IMG/VR virus record: IMGVR_UViG_3300009790_000004
Span: 1-64,000 of that record
Strand: one strand, 5' to 3'
Origin: a virus
DNA length: 64,000 nucleotides
Positions 32,302-41,358 of the stretch are shown here, one piece after another. The notes beneath the pieces were generated by a model. That model saw only the letters and a program-made list of their open reading frames with translations, was not told the DNA's origin and ran no database searches. Position numbers and translations under genes: made by a program. The number at the start of each line of letters is the position of its first letter. Within the stretch, counting starts at the first letter, position 1.

Positions 32302-33290
32302 TAGAAATCAATGAAATTTTCTTCATAATCTTCTCTATATATTGGCTCTAGTTCTTTAAATGCGAGATCTAATTTCATATGAACAGGAGTACCCATTTGA
32401 TCTCCATAGGTTGAATACTGACCAGAACCAGTATAGTTAACTCCTACAGATTCTAAAGCACATATCTTAAATTTATTTAAGAAAGGATGTACACCAGATC
32501 CTTTTCTGTAAGAAATCCTGAATACATCAGGACTTTGTAGAAATGCCATATCACCTTTAACTCTTTTGGGTGATGAACGCATTTTTAATTGCATGAACAT
32601 TTCTTTAACTACTTTTGCTTCTTTATTATCTCTAGGAGCTATATCCCATCTAAATTGGAAAGGTCTTAAAGATACACTACTGAAAAGAAGTTCTAAGTTT
32701 TGGTTTATTATTTGTCCTGATTGCCTTGCCATTATTTGATTGGCATTAATATTACTACCTGCTATTGCGTTTACTACACCAGCAGATGCTTTTGCCCTTA
32801 CATAGTTTTGTAAACGAGTAGTATCTGATCCTGCAGCTTGTGCTTGCTTCATTGTATATGATGCACCTTCATCCCAACCAGCACCTATATCTTCAAGCAT
32901 ATTACCATTATTGGATATTGCCTTATTTAATCCTGCTTCAACAGCACCTACACCAGCTCCTGTTAATGCATTCATATTTCCACCTTGCCAACCAACATTA
33001 TTCTTTGAACCTATTCCATTAGGCACTGGAAGTATAAAATTTCTTTCTGATTGAGCACCTTTTAGTTTACTAAATGCACCAGCACTACCAGAAAAACTAG
33101 GAGTTCCACCTTCTTTATATTTAATTGCTTCTATTAAAAAATAGTCAGTCTCAGCATCCATAATATCATATGGATATCTAAGTATTCCTGAATTTGCAGC
33201 ATTATTATTTCTGTTTGATCTAGAGGTTAGTCCTCCAACCAAAGCATTCTTGCCAAAATTCAATCCTTTTTTTATTAAACCAAAAGGCAT
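32301..33290 (-). CDS. gp48: Baseplate tail tube cap gp48
   Basis: The 329-residue protein resembles T4 gp48: a Gly/Asn-rich N-terminal half with ILPVPNGIG, then NQNLELLFSSVSLRPFQFRW (the FxxxxxRxFxFxF pattern), FLQSPDVFRISY, and a C-terminal VNYTGSGQYSTYGDQMGTPV leading to MKLDLAFKELEPI. gp48 caps the hub and nucleates tube polymerisation. T4 gp54 is the alternative, but the gp54-like pattern is better met by 34120-34920. Confidence 0.8.
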   Translation of the reverse strand: MPFGLIKKGLNFGKNALVGGLTSRSNRNNNAANSGILRYPYDIMDAETDYFLIEAIKYKEGGTPSFSGSAGAFSKLKGAQSERNFILPVPNGIGSKNNVGWQGGNMNALTGAGVGAVEAGLNKAISNNGNMLEDIGAGWDEGASYTMKQAQAAGSDTTRLQNYVRAKASAGVVNAIAGSNINANQIMARQSGQIINQNLELLFSSVSLRPFQFRWDIAPRDNKEAKVVKEMFMQLKMRSSPKRVKGDMAFLQSPDVFRISYRKGSGVHPFLNKFKICALESVGVNYTGSGQYSTYGDQMGTPVHMKLDLAFKELEPIYREDYEENFIDF

Positions 33291-33309
33291 GATTGATACT
33301 ATTTTTACT

Positions 33310-33317
33310 TATTTATG
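33310..33317 (-). promoter_or_regulatory. Late promoter (CATAAATA, minus strand)
   Basis: TATTTATG on the plus strand. It lies 20 bases before gp48 and overlaps the end of the upstream minus-strand gene. Confidence 0.6.
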
Positions 33318-33660
33318 GTGATAATCTGAATTTTGCATATGGTATAGATCTAGCATCTTGTACTTCTCTAGGAAGAACTACATGCATTTGCCCTAAGACT
33401 TCTTCCCAGGTATAGTTTCTTATCTTACCCCAATGGTAATTGAAGCCTTTAAATCCCCATCTTTGTACCTCTGTACATGCTATCAAAGGAAACTCATCGT
33501 ATCTTATTTGGGGTGTTTTTGCTCTGTATATAAAAGTGTAATAGTTTCCTGCTTCTGGTATTATCTCTTTGTCCGTTAAAGCTTCCATTATTTCCAAGAA
33601 GAGATCGTCTGGTTCTTCCAAACCAGTTAATGAATCTACGACTGGTTGTAGTCTGCTCAT
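33313..33660 (-). CDS. Conserved hypothetical protein between gp4 and gp48 (115 aa)
   Basis: It has an acidic helical N-terminus (DSLTGLEEPDDLFLEIMEAL) and an aromatic C-terminal half (YYTFIYRAKTP, RWGFKGFNYHWGKIRNYTW). The pattern is stable enough to suggest a folded virion or assembly protein, but I do not recognise it. It overlaps gp4 by ATGA on the same strand and is probably co-transcribed from the late promoter at 34112. Confidence 0.7.
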   Translation of the reverse strand: MSRLQPVVDSLTGLEEPDDLFLEIMEALTDKEIIPEAGNYYTFIYRAKTPQIRYDEFPLIACTEVQRWGFKGFNYHWGKIRNYTWEEVLGQMHVVLPREVQDARSIPYAKFRLSP

Positions 33661-34091
33661 ACTCCGAGATGATCCTCAGTCAGGATTTTGAAGGTTAAAC
33701 TTCTATCTTTACACCAATTATTTGCTGCTCCCCATTTTGCTTGGTTTTTAGCATACTCCATCACTTCACGCACATATGATTTAGATCTAGTCTTTTGTTT
33801 CTTAGGTTCAATGCATTGTTTCTTTGGTTTCACTTCAATAATGTATTTTTTAATCTGTCCAGTATTCTCACGAACTCTAATATAAAAGTCTGGAAAGTAC
33901 CTATGAATACGGTTATCTAAAGGACTACGATATGGAATAATAACTTCTTCACTACCCCATTCGAGGATGTTGGGATTCTTATCACAATACTTCATGAATT
34001 TGCGTTCCCACAAACTACGATAAATAATGTTTAGATGGTTCCCCCTATACTTTTCAATATTAGTAGGTCTGAACTTACCTGAATAAGCCAT
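33657..34091 (-). CDS. gp4: Head completion protein gp4
   Basis: The 144-residue protein (from the second Met, MAYSGKFRP) has the gp4/gp50 pattern NIIYRSLWERKFMKYCD, the SEEVIIPYRSPLDNRIHRYF segment and the nuclease-like residues Glu29, FPDF (Asp68) and IIEVKPK (Glu86, Lys88), resembling a PD-(D/E)XK fold. gp4 is needed to make packaged heads competent for tail attachment. ATG 34094 is the alternative start. Confidence 0.88.
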   Translation of the reverse strand: MAYSGKFRPTNIEKYRGNHLNIIYRSLWERKFMKYCDKNPNILEWGSEEVIIPYRSPLDNRIHRYFPDFYIRVRENTGQIKKYIIEVKPKKQCIEPKKQKTRSKSYVREVMEYAKNQAKWGAANNWCKDRSLTFKILTEDHLGV

Positions 34092-34111
34092 CATACTGTA
34101 ACCGCTTTAGG

Positions 34112-34119
34112 TATTTATT
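34112..34119 (-). promoter_or_regulatory. Late promoter (AATAAATA, minus strand)
   Basis: TATTTATT on the plus strand. It serves gp4 and overlaps the ribosome-binding region of the divergent gp54 gene, so the two transcription units abut head-to-head. Confidence 0.65.
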
Positions 34120-34920
34120 GTGTCAAGAGATGGATCACCAAGATTAAGAAAGACTTCGGATATCTTACCGTTGTTTACGAAAGTAGCAACTACAGCTCAT
34201 TACGAATTGTCTTTTCCAGCAATGCCTTGGCAGTTGTTGAATTATATTAAGATGGAAAGTGATGATTTAATAGATAATGCATTTGTTTTTAGAGATCTAG
34301 GTTTACTATGTAAGAATGCACAATTACCTGGAACTGCTTATGCTACGGCTCAGATCAATGGTAATTACATGGGCATCAATCAAAAGTATGCTCACACAAG
34401 GATATATACAGATTCATCATTTACTTTCATAGTTGACGATGATTATAAAGTTATTAAATTTTTTGAATTATGGCAAGAATTTATTTCTAGTGGATCAGAT
34501 ACGAATAGAAGTAGAAAGGCATATTACCATAGGATGAAATTTCCTGCAGAGTATAAGATTGATACTATGCATCTACAGAAATTTGATAAGAATCATGGTG
34601 CTAGTGTAGAATATACATTCCTTAGTGCATTTCCTGTCAATATTACTCCTGTTGCAGTCAGTTATGAATCAAGTAGAATTTTAGAAATATCCGTTTCATT
34701 TGCTTATGATAGATATTTCTTTGGTAGTCTTAGACGACAAGATACAAGAAGTAATCAGAACAGTAAAGCAGGACCAAATCCATATCCAGACTCATTCTTA
34801 ACTCATGCTGGTAATTCAACTGGAACACTTAATGAAGTGAATAATGGAGAAGATGTCAATAATAGTAGAGATCAGAATAACAATTCTGATGGTGGTAAGA
34901 AGGATACATCAGAACAGTAA
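34120..34920 (+). CDS. gp54: Baseplate tail tube initiator gp54-like
   Basis: The 266 residues follow the T4 gp54/tail tube fold: FRDLGLLCKNAQLPG near the N-terminus, a beta region with TRIYTDSSFTFIVDDDYKVI then FFELWQEFI, LHLQ-type strands, and VEYTFLSAFPVNITPVAVSY followed by ILEISVSFAYDRYF (the tube-type insertion strand). The C-terminus is disordered and Asn-rich. The start is GTG (34120) with AGG about eight bases before; no ATG is available upstream. Alternative: another tube-fold hub protein. Confidence 0.72.
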   Translation: MSRDGSPRLRKTSDILPLFTKVATTAHYELSFPAMPWQLLNYIKMESDDLIDNAFVFRDLGLLCKNAQLPGTAYATAQINGNYMGINQKYAHTRIYTDSSFTFIVDDDYKVIKFFELWQEFISSGSDTNRSRKAYYHRMKFPAEYKIDTMHLQKFDKNHGASVEYTFLSAFPVNITPVAVSYESSRILEISVSFAYDRYFFGSLRRQDTRSNQNSKAGPNPYPDSFLTHAGNSTGTLNEVNNGEDVNNSRDQNNNSDGGKKDTSEQ

Positions 34921-34956
34921 ATATGCTATAATATATAAATCAGTGAATACTAGTAT

Positions 34957-35631
34957 ATGGGATTAGCACAGGATTTGAAGTCGGGGACTAAACAGTCTCA
35001 TTCGGCAGCAGAGAATACTAAGTTTGTTAGTTCATTTCTCAAAGGTGTAGTAAGTAGAGAAGGTTATAGGCAACTTGTTGCTAACTATTACTTCATCTAT
35101 CATGCTATGGAAGTAGAAGTTCTAAGATTGAAAGATGATCCTATTGTGGGACCATTGAACATGAAGGAACTTTATAGACATCGTAGTCTAGCAAAAGACT
35201 GTGAGTATTTTTATGGTAGGGGCTGGGCAAAGAATATCTATCCTACTGATGCATGTCAACAGTATGTTAACCGTATTCGTGAAGTAGCACATGACCAGAC
35301 TGAACTTCTTGTAGGTCACCACTATACTCGTTATCTTGGTGATTTGTCTGGAGGTCAGATCCTTAGAAATATTGCTCAGAATGCTCTTAAGTTAGATGAT
35401 GGTGGTTTAGACTTCTATGAGTTTCCTAATATAGAGAATAAGAAGGAGTTTAAAGATCATTATCGTGCTACACTAAATACACTGCCTGTGTCTGAATCAC
35501 AGGTCTCTGCTATTGTTTCAGAGGCAAACTATGCATTTCGTTTGAATATGTTTATGTTTGATGAGTTGGATGGCAATGCGTTCAAGTCTACAATAGCTTA
35601 CCTATTCGGACTATTTAATAAAAAAGATTGA
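34957..35631 (+). CDS. ho1: Heme oxygenase
   Basis: The enzyme opens heme to biliverdin IXalpha, CO and iron. The proximal ligand is His15 in KQSHSAAE; the distal helix motif GDLSGGQ is at 128-134. Its length of 224 residues is typical. In cyanophages ho1 supplies biliverdin for pcyA- or pebS-type bilin reductases; neither is in this window. It sits inside the baseplate operon and its TGA overlaps the gp26 ATG by one base. A TATAAT hexamer at 34927-34932 lacks a matching -35. Confidence 0.96.
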   Translation: MGLAQDLKSGTKQSHSAAENTKFVSSFLKGVVSREGYRQLVANYYFIYHAMEVEVLRLKDDPIVGPLNMKELYRHRSLAKDCEYFYGRGWAKNIYPTDACQQYVNRIREVAHDQTELLVGHHYTRYLGDLSGGQILRNIAQNALKLDDGGLDFYEFPNIENKKEFKDHYRATLNTLPVSESQVSAIVSEANYAFRLNMFMFDELDGNAFKSTIAYLFGLFNKKD

Positions 35632-36344
35632 TGCCATTACCTAAAATTGTTACCCCGACCTATACATTGGTCGTTCCTTCTACAGGAAAAAAGATTACAT
35701 ATAGACCTTTCTTAGTCAAAGAAGAAAAAGTTCTTGTTATGGCTATGGAAAGTGATAATATGGATCAAGTTGGTCGAGCTATTAAAGATGTATTAAGTGC
35801 TTGTATTAATACTCGTGGAGTTAGAGTTGAGAAGTTATCTACATTTGATATTGAGTATTTGTTTCTACATATTCGTGGTAAATCTGTTGGAGAAACTATA
35901 GAAGTCATGGCTACTTGTCCTGATGATGGAGAAACAAAGGTTCCAATGACTATTGCTATTGATGATATTGAAATTCAGCAAGATCCAAAGCATGATAAAG
36001 ATATTAAATTGGATGAGAATCTAACACTTAGAATGAGATATCCTTCTCTTACTGAATTTGTTGATCAAAATTTTGGAGATGGTGATAAAGTTACTCAATC
36101 ATTTGATGTTATTGCTAGTTGTATAGATATGATCTTCTCAGATGAAGAAACATGGAATGCAAAAGATCATTCTAAAAAAGAATGGAATGCATTTGTAGAG
36201 ACATTACCGTCTCAATCATTTAAGAGGATAGAGGAATTCTTTAATACAATGCCTAAATTATCGCATAGTGTTACTGTTCAAAATCCTAATACTGGTGTAG
36301 AAAGTCAAGTCATATTGGAGGGACTAGCAAGTTTTTTCACCTAG
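35631..36344 (+). CDS. gp26: Baseplate hub protein gp26
   Basis: The 237 residues include YRPFLVKEEKVLVMAMES and FDIEYLFLHIRGKSVGE, with ATCPDDGETKVPMTIA in the middle, characteristic of the gp26-type hub protein. ATG 35631 overlaps the ho1 stop by one base and is preferred to a TTG one codon upstream. Within T4 the order 26-51-27 is kept here with extra genes between. Confidence 0.85.
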   Translation: MPLPKIVTPTYTLVVPSTGKKITYRPFLVKEEKVLVMAMESDNMDQVGRAIKDVLSACINTRGVRVEKLSTFDIEYLFLHIRGKSVGETIEVMATCPDDGETKVPMTIAIDDIEIQQDPKHDKDIKLDENLTLRMRYPSLTEFVDQNFGDGDKVTQSFDVIASCIDMIFSDEETWNAKDHSKKEWNAFVETLPSQSFKRIEEFFNTMPKLSHSVTVQNPNTGVESQVILEGLASFFT

Positions 36345-36346
36345 CG

Positions 36347-36529
36347 ATGTTGCATCAAGATATAGTAGCGTATTATAAAATTAATTTCGCCTTGATGCAG
36401 CATCATAAATATAGCTTGAGTGATATAGAAAATATGATTCCTTGGGAACGAGATATATACATCAGTCTCTTGGAACAATACATTGAAGAAGAGAATCTAA
36501 AGAATCAACAAGCTAATGGTATTAGATGA
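36347..36529 (+). CDS. gp51-position hub assembly protein (60 aa)
   Basis: The peptide LHQDIVAYYKINFALMQHHK, then IENMIPWERDIYISLLEQY, resembles small tail assembly chaperones of T4-like phages that follow gp26. T4 gp51, the hub assembly catalyst, is much longer (about 249 residues), so equivalence is by position only. It starts two bases after gp26 and overlaps the tape-measure-like gene by ATGA. Confidence 0.6.
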   Translation: MLHQDIVAYYKINFALMQHHKYSLSDIENMIPWERDIYISLLEQYIEEENLKNQQANGIR

Positions 36530-38304
36530 CCATAGACCCTAAGAAAGTATTTCCAAAATCAAGTAGGACAGATGCACAACGATCTGCATCTGAAGCTGGT
36601 GCTGCGACTACGGACAAAGATGGAAAAATAACTGCTAAACAATTTTTAGGTCTTAATAAAAATATTTTTTCTATTAATAGAAATCTTAATGCAATTGCAA
36701 ATTTATTAAAGAAACAAGCAGATAATGAAAAGGCTAGTGATCAAGCAGACGCAAAACAACAACGAGCAGCAGCAGATAAAGATAAAAAATCTGGAATGGA
36801 AGCATTTATTGAAGGTGCTTTAGTTAATACAGTAGTTAAACCTATAGAGAAAGCTAAACAAGTAACTGGAAGTGTTTTTGAAAGATTGTTTAAAGCACTT
36901 GGAGCCATTTTTGGTGGCTATGTTGGAATGAAAGGTCTTAAAGGAATACAGGCTTGGTTGGAAGGAGATAAGAGTATATTAAATCAGTTGGGTAATGATA
37001 TTAAAGCAGTATTAGCTACAGCTGCTGGAGTATTTCTTGCTATTAATGTAGGAATTCCACTTCTTACAGCTAGTATTAGTGCATTGATTGGTTCTCTTGG
37101 TGCTGGTGGAGCTTTTGCTGGTATATTAGGAGCATTGGCTAATCCATATGTATGGTTGGGACTCATAGGTGCATTAACAATTGCTGCAATGGGTACAACA
37201 CTTTTTCTACTGCTTCGAGATATTCATAGTGGTGAGTATGGTGAAAATATGCAGGGTATTGGATCTTATAATCAAATGACGCAAGATGCCATTACTAGAG
37301 TTAGTGAAGTTGGTTTAGATCAATTTAAAAAAGAACAACGACAAAAAATAGAAGCACATCTTGCAAAATATCCTTGGTTATTGGATAAGAATGGTGAGAT
37401 TAGAAATGATTTTGATCCAAAGAGAGCACTTACTAAGGAAGGATCAGTACTTAATGAACTTCTACAAGATCTAAAATACGCCAATGCAGGTGATTGGAAT
37501 AAGTGGGATGCTGGTTTGATGAGTGATAATAATACAAAATTGTTTAATCAGATACCAGCGATGATCGAACAGTTCCAAGGTGAATGGGCTAAGTTCCATG
37601 CATTAGCGAAAGAAATAACATTATTAATGGAAGATAATGCAACTGTTGAAGATTGTCCACCAGCAATACAAAAAAAGATTAAAGCATTGATGGAGACTCA
37701 GCAGGGTCATAAGAATAAGATGATGGTGTATATGGATGGTATTAAAGAATTAAGAAATCAGATGGATAGTGATGGTAAGAATTATTTGGATATGTTCTTA
37801 AGAAGACATAATATGCCTAATTTACTTCAAAGAACTGATTGGTGGGGTAAAGTAGTGCAACCAGGTCCAATTCTTGATGCAGTAGCAGTACAAGAAGGTA
37901 ATCAAGAAGGAACAAGATCATTGGCTATTAATACTTTTGGTAATCTAGGAGCAATGAATGAGGATCTTAAGGAAGATATAGGTAGAATGCCTGAACAAGT
38001 TTCTAGTAGTGATACTTTATCCAGTTCATTTCTTAATTCCAACATTGATTGGAGTGGGTCAGCAACTGCATTTAGTGATACTAAATTTAATTCTGCAGAA
38101 TTATTAACTTCTGGTGCATTCGTTAACGAAGGAAACTTTAGTTTTGTACCAATGTTTGCTGATACTAATCAGGATGGTGTAGTTGATGAGGATGAAACTG
38201 CATCATATATGGAGTCAATTTCAGAGTTACCAAATTTTCCCATAACAGATCTTAGTAATTATTATAGAGATCTGGGTTCAGTTAATTATGGAGCAGTTGA
38301 CTAA
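36526..38304 (+). CDS. Tape-measure-like virion protein with membrane segments (592 aa)
   Basis: It has an Ala/Lys-rich coiled N-terminus (LLKKQADNEKASDQADAKQQ), a hydrophobic centre (residues about 120-235, several segments such as ATAAGVFLAINVGIPLL and PYVWLGLIGALTIAAM) and a helical C-terminal half. The length is almost that of T4 gp29 (590), and it is in the hub operon, so it may be the tail length determinator. I see no direct sequence proof; a second, related protein follows. Confidence 0.65.
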   Translation: MTIDPKKVFPKSSRTDAQRSASEAGAATTDKDGKITAKQFLGLNKNIFSINRNLNAIANLLKKQADNEKASDQADAKQQRAAADKDKKSGMEAFIEGALVNTVVKPIEKAKQVTGSVFERLFKALGAIFGGYVGMKGLKGIQAWLEGDKSILNQLGNDIKAVLATAAGVFLAINVGIPLLTASISALIGSLGAGGAFAGILGALANPYVWLGLIGALTIAAMGTTLFLLLRDIHSGEYGENMQGIGSYNQMTQDAITRVSEVGLDQFKKEQRQKIEAHLAKYPWLLDKNGEIRNDFDPKRALTKEGSVLNELLQDLKYANAGDWNKWDAGLMSDNNTKLFNQIPAMIEQFQGEWAKFHALAKEITLLMEDNATVEDCPPAIQKKIKALMETQQGHKNKMMVYMDGIKELRNQMDSDGKNYLDMFLRRHNMPNLLQRTDWWGKVVQPGPILDAVAVQEGNQEGTRSLAINTFGNLGAMNEDLKEDIGRMPEQVSSSDTLSSSFLNSNIDWSGSATAFSDTKFNSAELLTSGAFVNEGNFSFVPMFADTNQDGVVDEDETASYMESISELPNFPITDLSNYYRDLGSVNYGAVD

Positions 38305-39782
38305 TGGCAGGACCAACTAAGTTAGTAGATGCTAAGGAGGCTCTTCAGGTAATTGATTTTGGTTTGCTTTCTATTAGGCAAACTACTCAAGGTATTCGCA
38401 AAGCTTTAGGTAAAGAAGTTCGCAGAGATCAACAAGCAACTCAGAAGAAGCAAGGATTTTTAAGAAGATTATTTGATAATGCTAGGAAGAAAGATGCAGA
38501 GAAATTAGTTGAAGCACAAAAACCAAAGAGTTTTTTAAGTACAGCTTCTGCAAATATTATGAGTGCTGGTAGTAGTTTCTTTGAGAGAATATTAAAAGCT
38601 GCTGGAATATTTTTAGTTGGATATTTGGCTGCTAAACTACCTATAATTATTAAAAAAATTCAGGAAGTTGTTGATTGGGTAAAGAGTGTTGCTGGATTTA
38701 TAAAGCCATTTGTAGATGGTGTGGTGGGTATAAGTCGTACTATTGCAAGCACAGTTGGTGAATGGATAACTGGAATAAAGAAAGATAATGATTGGACTAA
38801 GGATGGAGATGCTGTTCAAGCTAAGATGAAGGAATTGAATGAATCAGTTGAAACTTTAAATAAAGATTGGCTTACATTACAGGACAAAATTAAGCTGGAT
38901 ATAGAGAATGCAGAAAAGGATGGTCGTGAGTCTGTAGAGGGATTGCCTCAAGAGACTCAAGATACAGTTGAAGCAACAGATAATCGATCTTCACAAATAA
39001 TAGATTTACAGGAAAAAAGGGATTCTGGAGAGTTAAGTGATGAACAGTATCTAATTGAAGTGAATAAGATATATGAGCAAAGAGTAGATAATGATACAGA
39101 GGAAATGAGTAATTTTAGTACAAATAAAGAGCAACCTATTGTTGGATCTGGTTTGAGTACACAAGAGAAAATTGCTGCTCTTGAAGTACAATTAAAGGAT
39201 ATGCCAATTGGTAGTCAGCCTTGGCTAACAGGTGAGAGAAGGGGCATAGTAAATCAAATTAAGGAATTGAAGGCAGAGCAGGAGTTAAAACTCACAAAGA
39301 ATAATAATACTGGTAGCAGTACTAATGAGAAGGTTGTTGTTAAAGAGGAGAAGAAAAAAGAATACAGACCGATGACAAAAGAGGATTGGGTGGCATATAG
39401 AAATGATAGAGCGAGGAGATATAATAATAGTAACAATCCAAAGGTTAAAGTAACATTTATAAACATGATTAATAAGGCTAATCGTGAATTAGGTCTACCT
39501 CATATCACCATTCCTTCAAATAAATCTAAAGAATTTCTAGCTCATAAGGTTCCATATATTACTAATGATTTGAAAGTAAATGGAGTATTAAAATCTGATG
39601 CTAATTTAAAATCGGTTACAGGAAAAACTATTGAAATTCCCATTGATACTAGTGAAGTCGCAATAAATAAGGGTAGTAAAACTACTATAGTGAATAATGG
39701 TTCTGATGGTAATGGTGGAACTATTATAATATCTCAGAATCCAATATCACAATTATCTAAGTTTAATAGACACTTTACCTGA
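38304..39782 (+). CDS. Second tape-measure-like hub protein (492 aa)
   Basis: The N-terminus is basic (RKALGKEVRRDQQATQKKQG), followed by a hydrophobic part (KAAGIFLVGYLAAKLPIIIK) and a long charged helical section (about residues 160-400), ending in small-residue-rich strands. The FFERILKAAGIFL segment parallels VFERLFKALGAIF of the upstream protein, suggesting that the two genes are related. Probably a hub or tail-lumen protein. Overlaps the start of the upstream stop and of gp27 by one base each. Confidence 0.65.
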   Translation: MAGPTKLVDAKEALQVIDFGLLSIRQTTQGIRKALGKEVRRDQQATQKKQGFLRRLFDNARKKDAEKLVEAQKPKSFLSTASANIMSAGSSFFERILKAAGIFLVGYLAAKLPIIIKKIQEVVDWVKSVAGFIKPFVDGVVGISRTIASTVGEWITGIKKDNDWTKDGDAVQAKMKELNESVETLNKDWLTLQDKIKLDIENAEKDGRESVEGLPQETQDTVEATDNRSSQIIDLQEKRDSGELSDEQYLIEVNKIYEQRVDNDTEEMSNFSTNKEQPIVGSGLSTQEKIAALEVQLKDMPIGSQPWLTGERRGIVNQIKELKAEQELKLTKNNNTGSSTNEKVVVKEEKKKEYRPMTKEDWVAYRNDRARRYNNSNNPKVKVTFINMINKANRELGLPHITIPSNKSKEFLAHKVPYITNDLKVNGVLKSDANLKSVTGKTIEIPIDTSEVAINKGSKTTIVNNGSDGNGGTIIISQNPISQLSKFNRHFT

Positions 39783-41086
39783 TGGCAATTGCACCAACTG
39801 CTGCTTCTACCTTTGAAGTTTTTGATATAACCTCAGCTGATGGTAGCCAAACCGTTAGTTTAATTGGTGGTATCACTAAATTACAATATTTTGAGACTTT
39901 AATGTCTCCAATGTGTACTGCTATAGTGGATGTGGTTAATACTGGTAATACTATTGATGGTCAAGGATTATATAATGGTTTACCTGTCCGTGGTGGAGAA
40001 AGAGTATACTATAAAGTAAAAACTCCTCTCGAAGCAGAGGGAGAAAAAGAAGAACATCTTGAGAGTGTTTTGTATGTCAATAGAATAACAAATGTTATAT
40101 CAAATAAAGGAGTAGAAACTTTCACTCTTCATCTTGTTGCTAGAGAGGGAATTAGTAATGAGCAAAGTAGAGTAACTCGTAAATTTTATGGAAAGACTAT
40201 AGATCAGAGCGTTACTGAGATTGTTAAATTAGTAGAACCATTAAAACAAACTGAATTTGAAAAGTGTGAAAATATCTATAATTTTATAGGTAATTTGAGG
40301 AAACCATTTACTATTCTATTGTGGTTAGCATCTAAAGCAATTCCTGTAGGAGCAACTAGTAAGAGTGCTGGATTTTTCTTTTGGCAAACTAGAAAAGGAT
40401 TTCATTTTAAATCAGTTGAGCATATGATTAAAGAAGCAGTAGATGGTAAGGATAAATTGCAAAGATATTTTTATTCTCAATCATTAGATCCTTCGTTGGA
40501 GGATGCATTCCAGAATGCTGTAAAGATTCTAACTTATTCAGTTAGAGCAGATACAGATGTTCTTGCTGATTTGAATAAAGGAGTTCATTCTACTTATAGA
40601 ATATTTTTTAATCCAGTTAGTTTTGAGTTTACTCAACCACAAAATTCTGTATTTAAAGAGAAACCAGCATCTCAATTAGGGGTTCCTGAAGAGGAGAGAC
40701 CATTGGTTGCTGATCCTGAAAATATTCCAGGAAATATGATGGCATCAAGGATCATTAGTCAGGTATATGATGTAGGGACATTAGATGTGGGTGTATCAAC
40801 ATCAATTAATTACGATCCTGTTGATAGTGCTTCTCAGGCTATAACAAGATATGGTATGTTGTTTAACACACAATTGAGTTTAACCATACCTACTAATACT
40901 GAATTGGTCGCTGGTGATGCTATAATGTTATACTTCCCTAAGACAACTGATGCCGAACCTGAGATAGATGATAGGATAAGTGGGATATATATTATTAAGG
41001 ATCTCACTCACATATTCCTACCTAATACCTCATACACAGCTGCGGTAGTTGTAAGGGATTCACATGGTCTTAATCCACAATCATAA
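39782..41086 (+). CDS. gp27: Baseplate hub protein gp27-like
   Basis: The 434-residue protein fits gp27 of T4-like phages: an N-terminal tube-type domain (FEVFDITSADGSQTVSLIGG), KLQYFETLMSPMCTAIVDVV, FTLHLVAREGISNEQSRVTR, and a C-terminal barrel ending SGIYIIKDLTHIFLPNTSYT. gp27 forms the trimeric ring carrying the gp5 spike. The next structural gene is gp5-like, as in T4. It follows the previous gene in a one-base overlap. Confidence 0.8.
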   Translation: MAIAPTAASTFEVFDITSADGSQTVSLIGGITKLQYFETLMSPMCTAIVDVVNTGNTIDGQGLYNGLPVRGGERVYYKVKTPLEAEGEKEEHLESVLYVNRITNVISNKGVETFTLHLVAREGISNEQSRVTRKFYGKTIDQSVTEIVKLVEPLKQTEFEKCENIYNFIGNLRKPFTILLWLASKAIPVGATSKSAGFFFWQTRKGFHFKSVEHMIKEAVDGKDKLQRYFYSQSLDPSLEDAFQNAVKILTYSVRADTDVLADLNKGVHSTYRIFFNPVSFEFTQPQNSVFKEKPASQLGVPEEERPLVADPENIPGNMMASRIISQVYDVGTLDVGVSTSINYDPVDSASQAITRYGMLFNTQLSLTIPTNTELVAGDAIMLYFPKTTDAEPEIDDRISGIYIIKDLTHIFLPNTSYTAAVVVRDSHGLNPQS

Positions 41087-41088
41087 CT

Positions 41089-41358
41089 ATGACAACTAAA
41101 GTACCCGATCATGATCTCAATCATGAGGTCTATATAGATCCAAAGGATCATAAAGAGCATGTTAATCATGGTATGATTGAATATACTGAAGAAGATCTTA
41201 AAATGCACAATGATGCATTTCATGATCATGATGAAAATGAAGAGAATGAAGGTGGTGCTAAGATAAATGATTGGCATACCAGACATCAAGATTCAAAACT
41301 TGAAGTCTATTGTGATAATCACCCAGATTCACTCGAATGTAGAGTTTACGACGACTAA
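41089..41358 (+). CDS. His/Asp-rich protein with a CP12-type C-terminal tail (89 aa)
   Basis: The first 65 residues are acidic and contain about nine histidines; the last part is YCDNHPDSLECRVYDD, with Cys75-x8-Cys84 and the ending ECRVYDD that closely matches the CP12 C-terminus, the part which forms a disulfide and inserts into GAPDH. The AWDAVEEL core motif of ordinary CP12 is not seen. Phage CP12 is known to shut down the Calvin cycle in favour of pentose phosphate flux. It sits between gp27 and gp5 and overlaps the latter by one base. Confidence 0.7.
   Translation: MTTKVPDHDLNHEVYIDPKDHKEHVNHGMIEYTEEDLKMHNDAFHDHDENEENEGGAKINDWHTRHQDSKLEVYCDNHPDSLECRVYDD

Noticed and set aside
34904-34932. 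Sigma-70 promoter for ho1
   Set aside because: TATAAT is perfect, but the hexamer 17 bases upstream (ATACAT) is a weak -35; kept only as a remark.
41089-41358. Treating the His-rich gene as a structural hub protein only because of its position
   Set aside because: The CP12-type Cys-x8-Cys and ECRVYDD ending is too specific to ignore; the structural option is kept as the refuting alternative.
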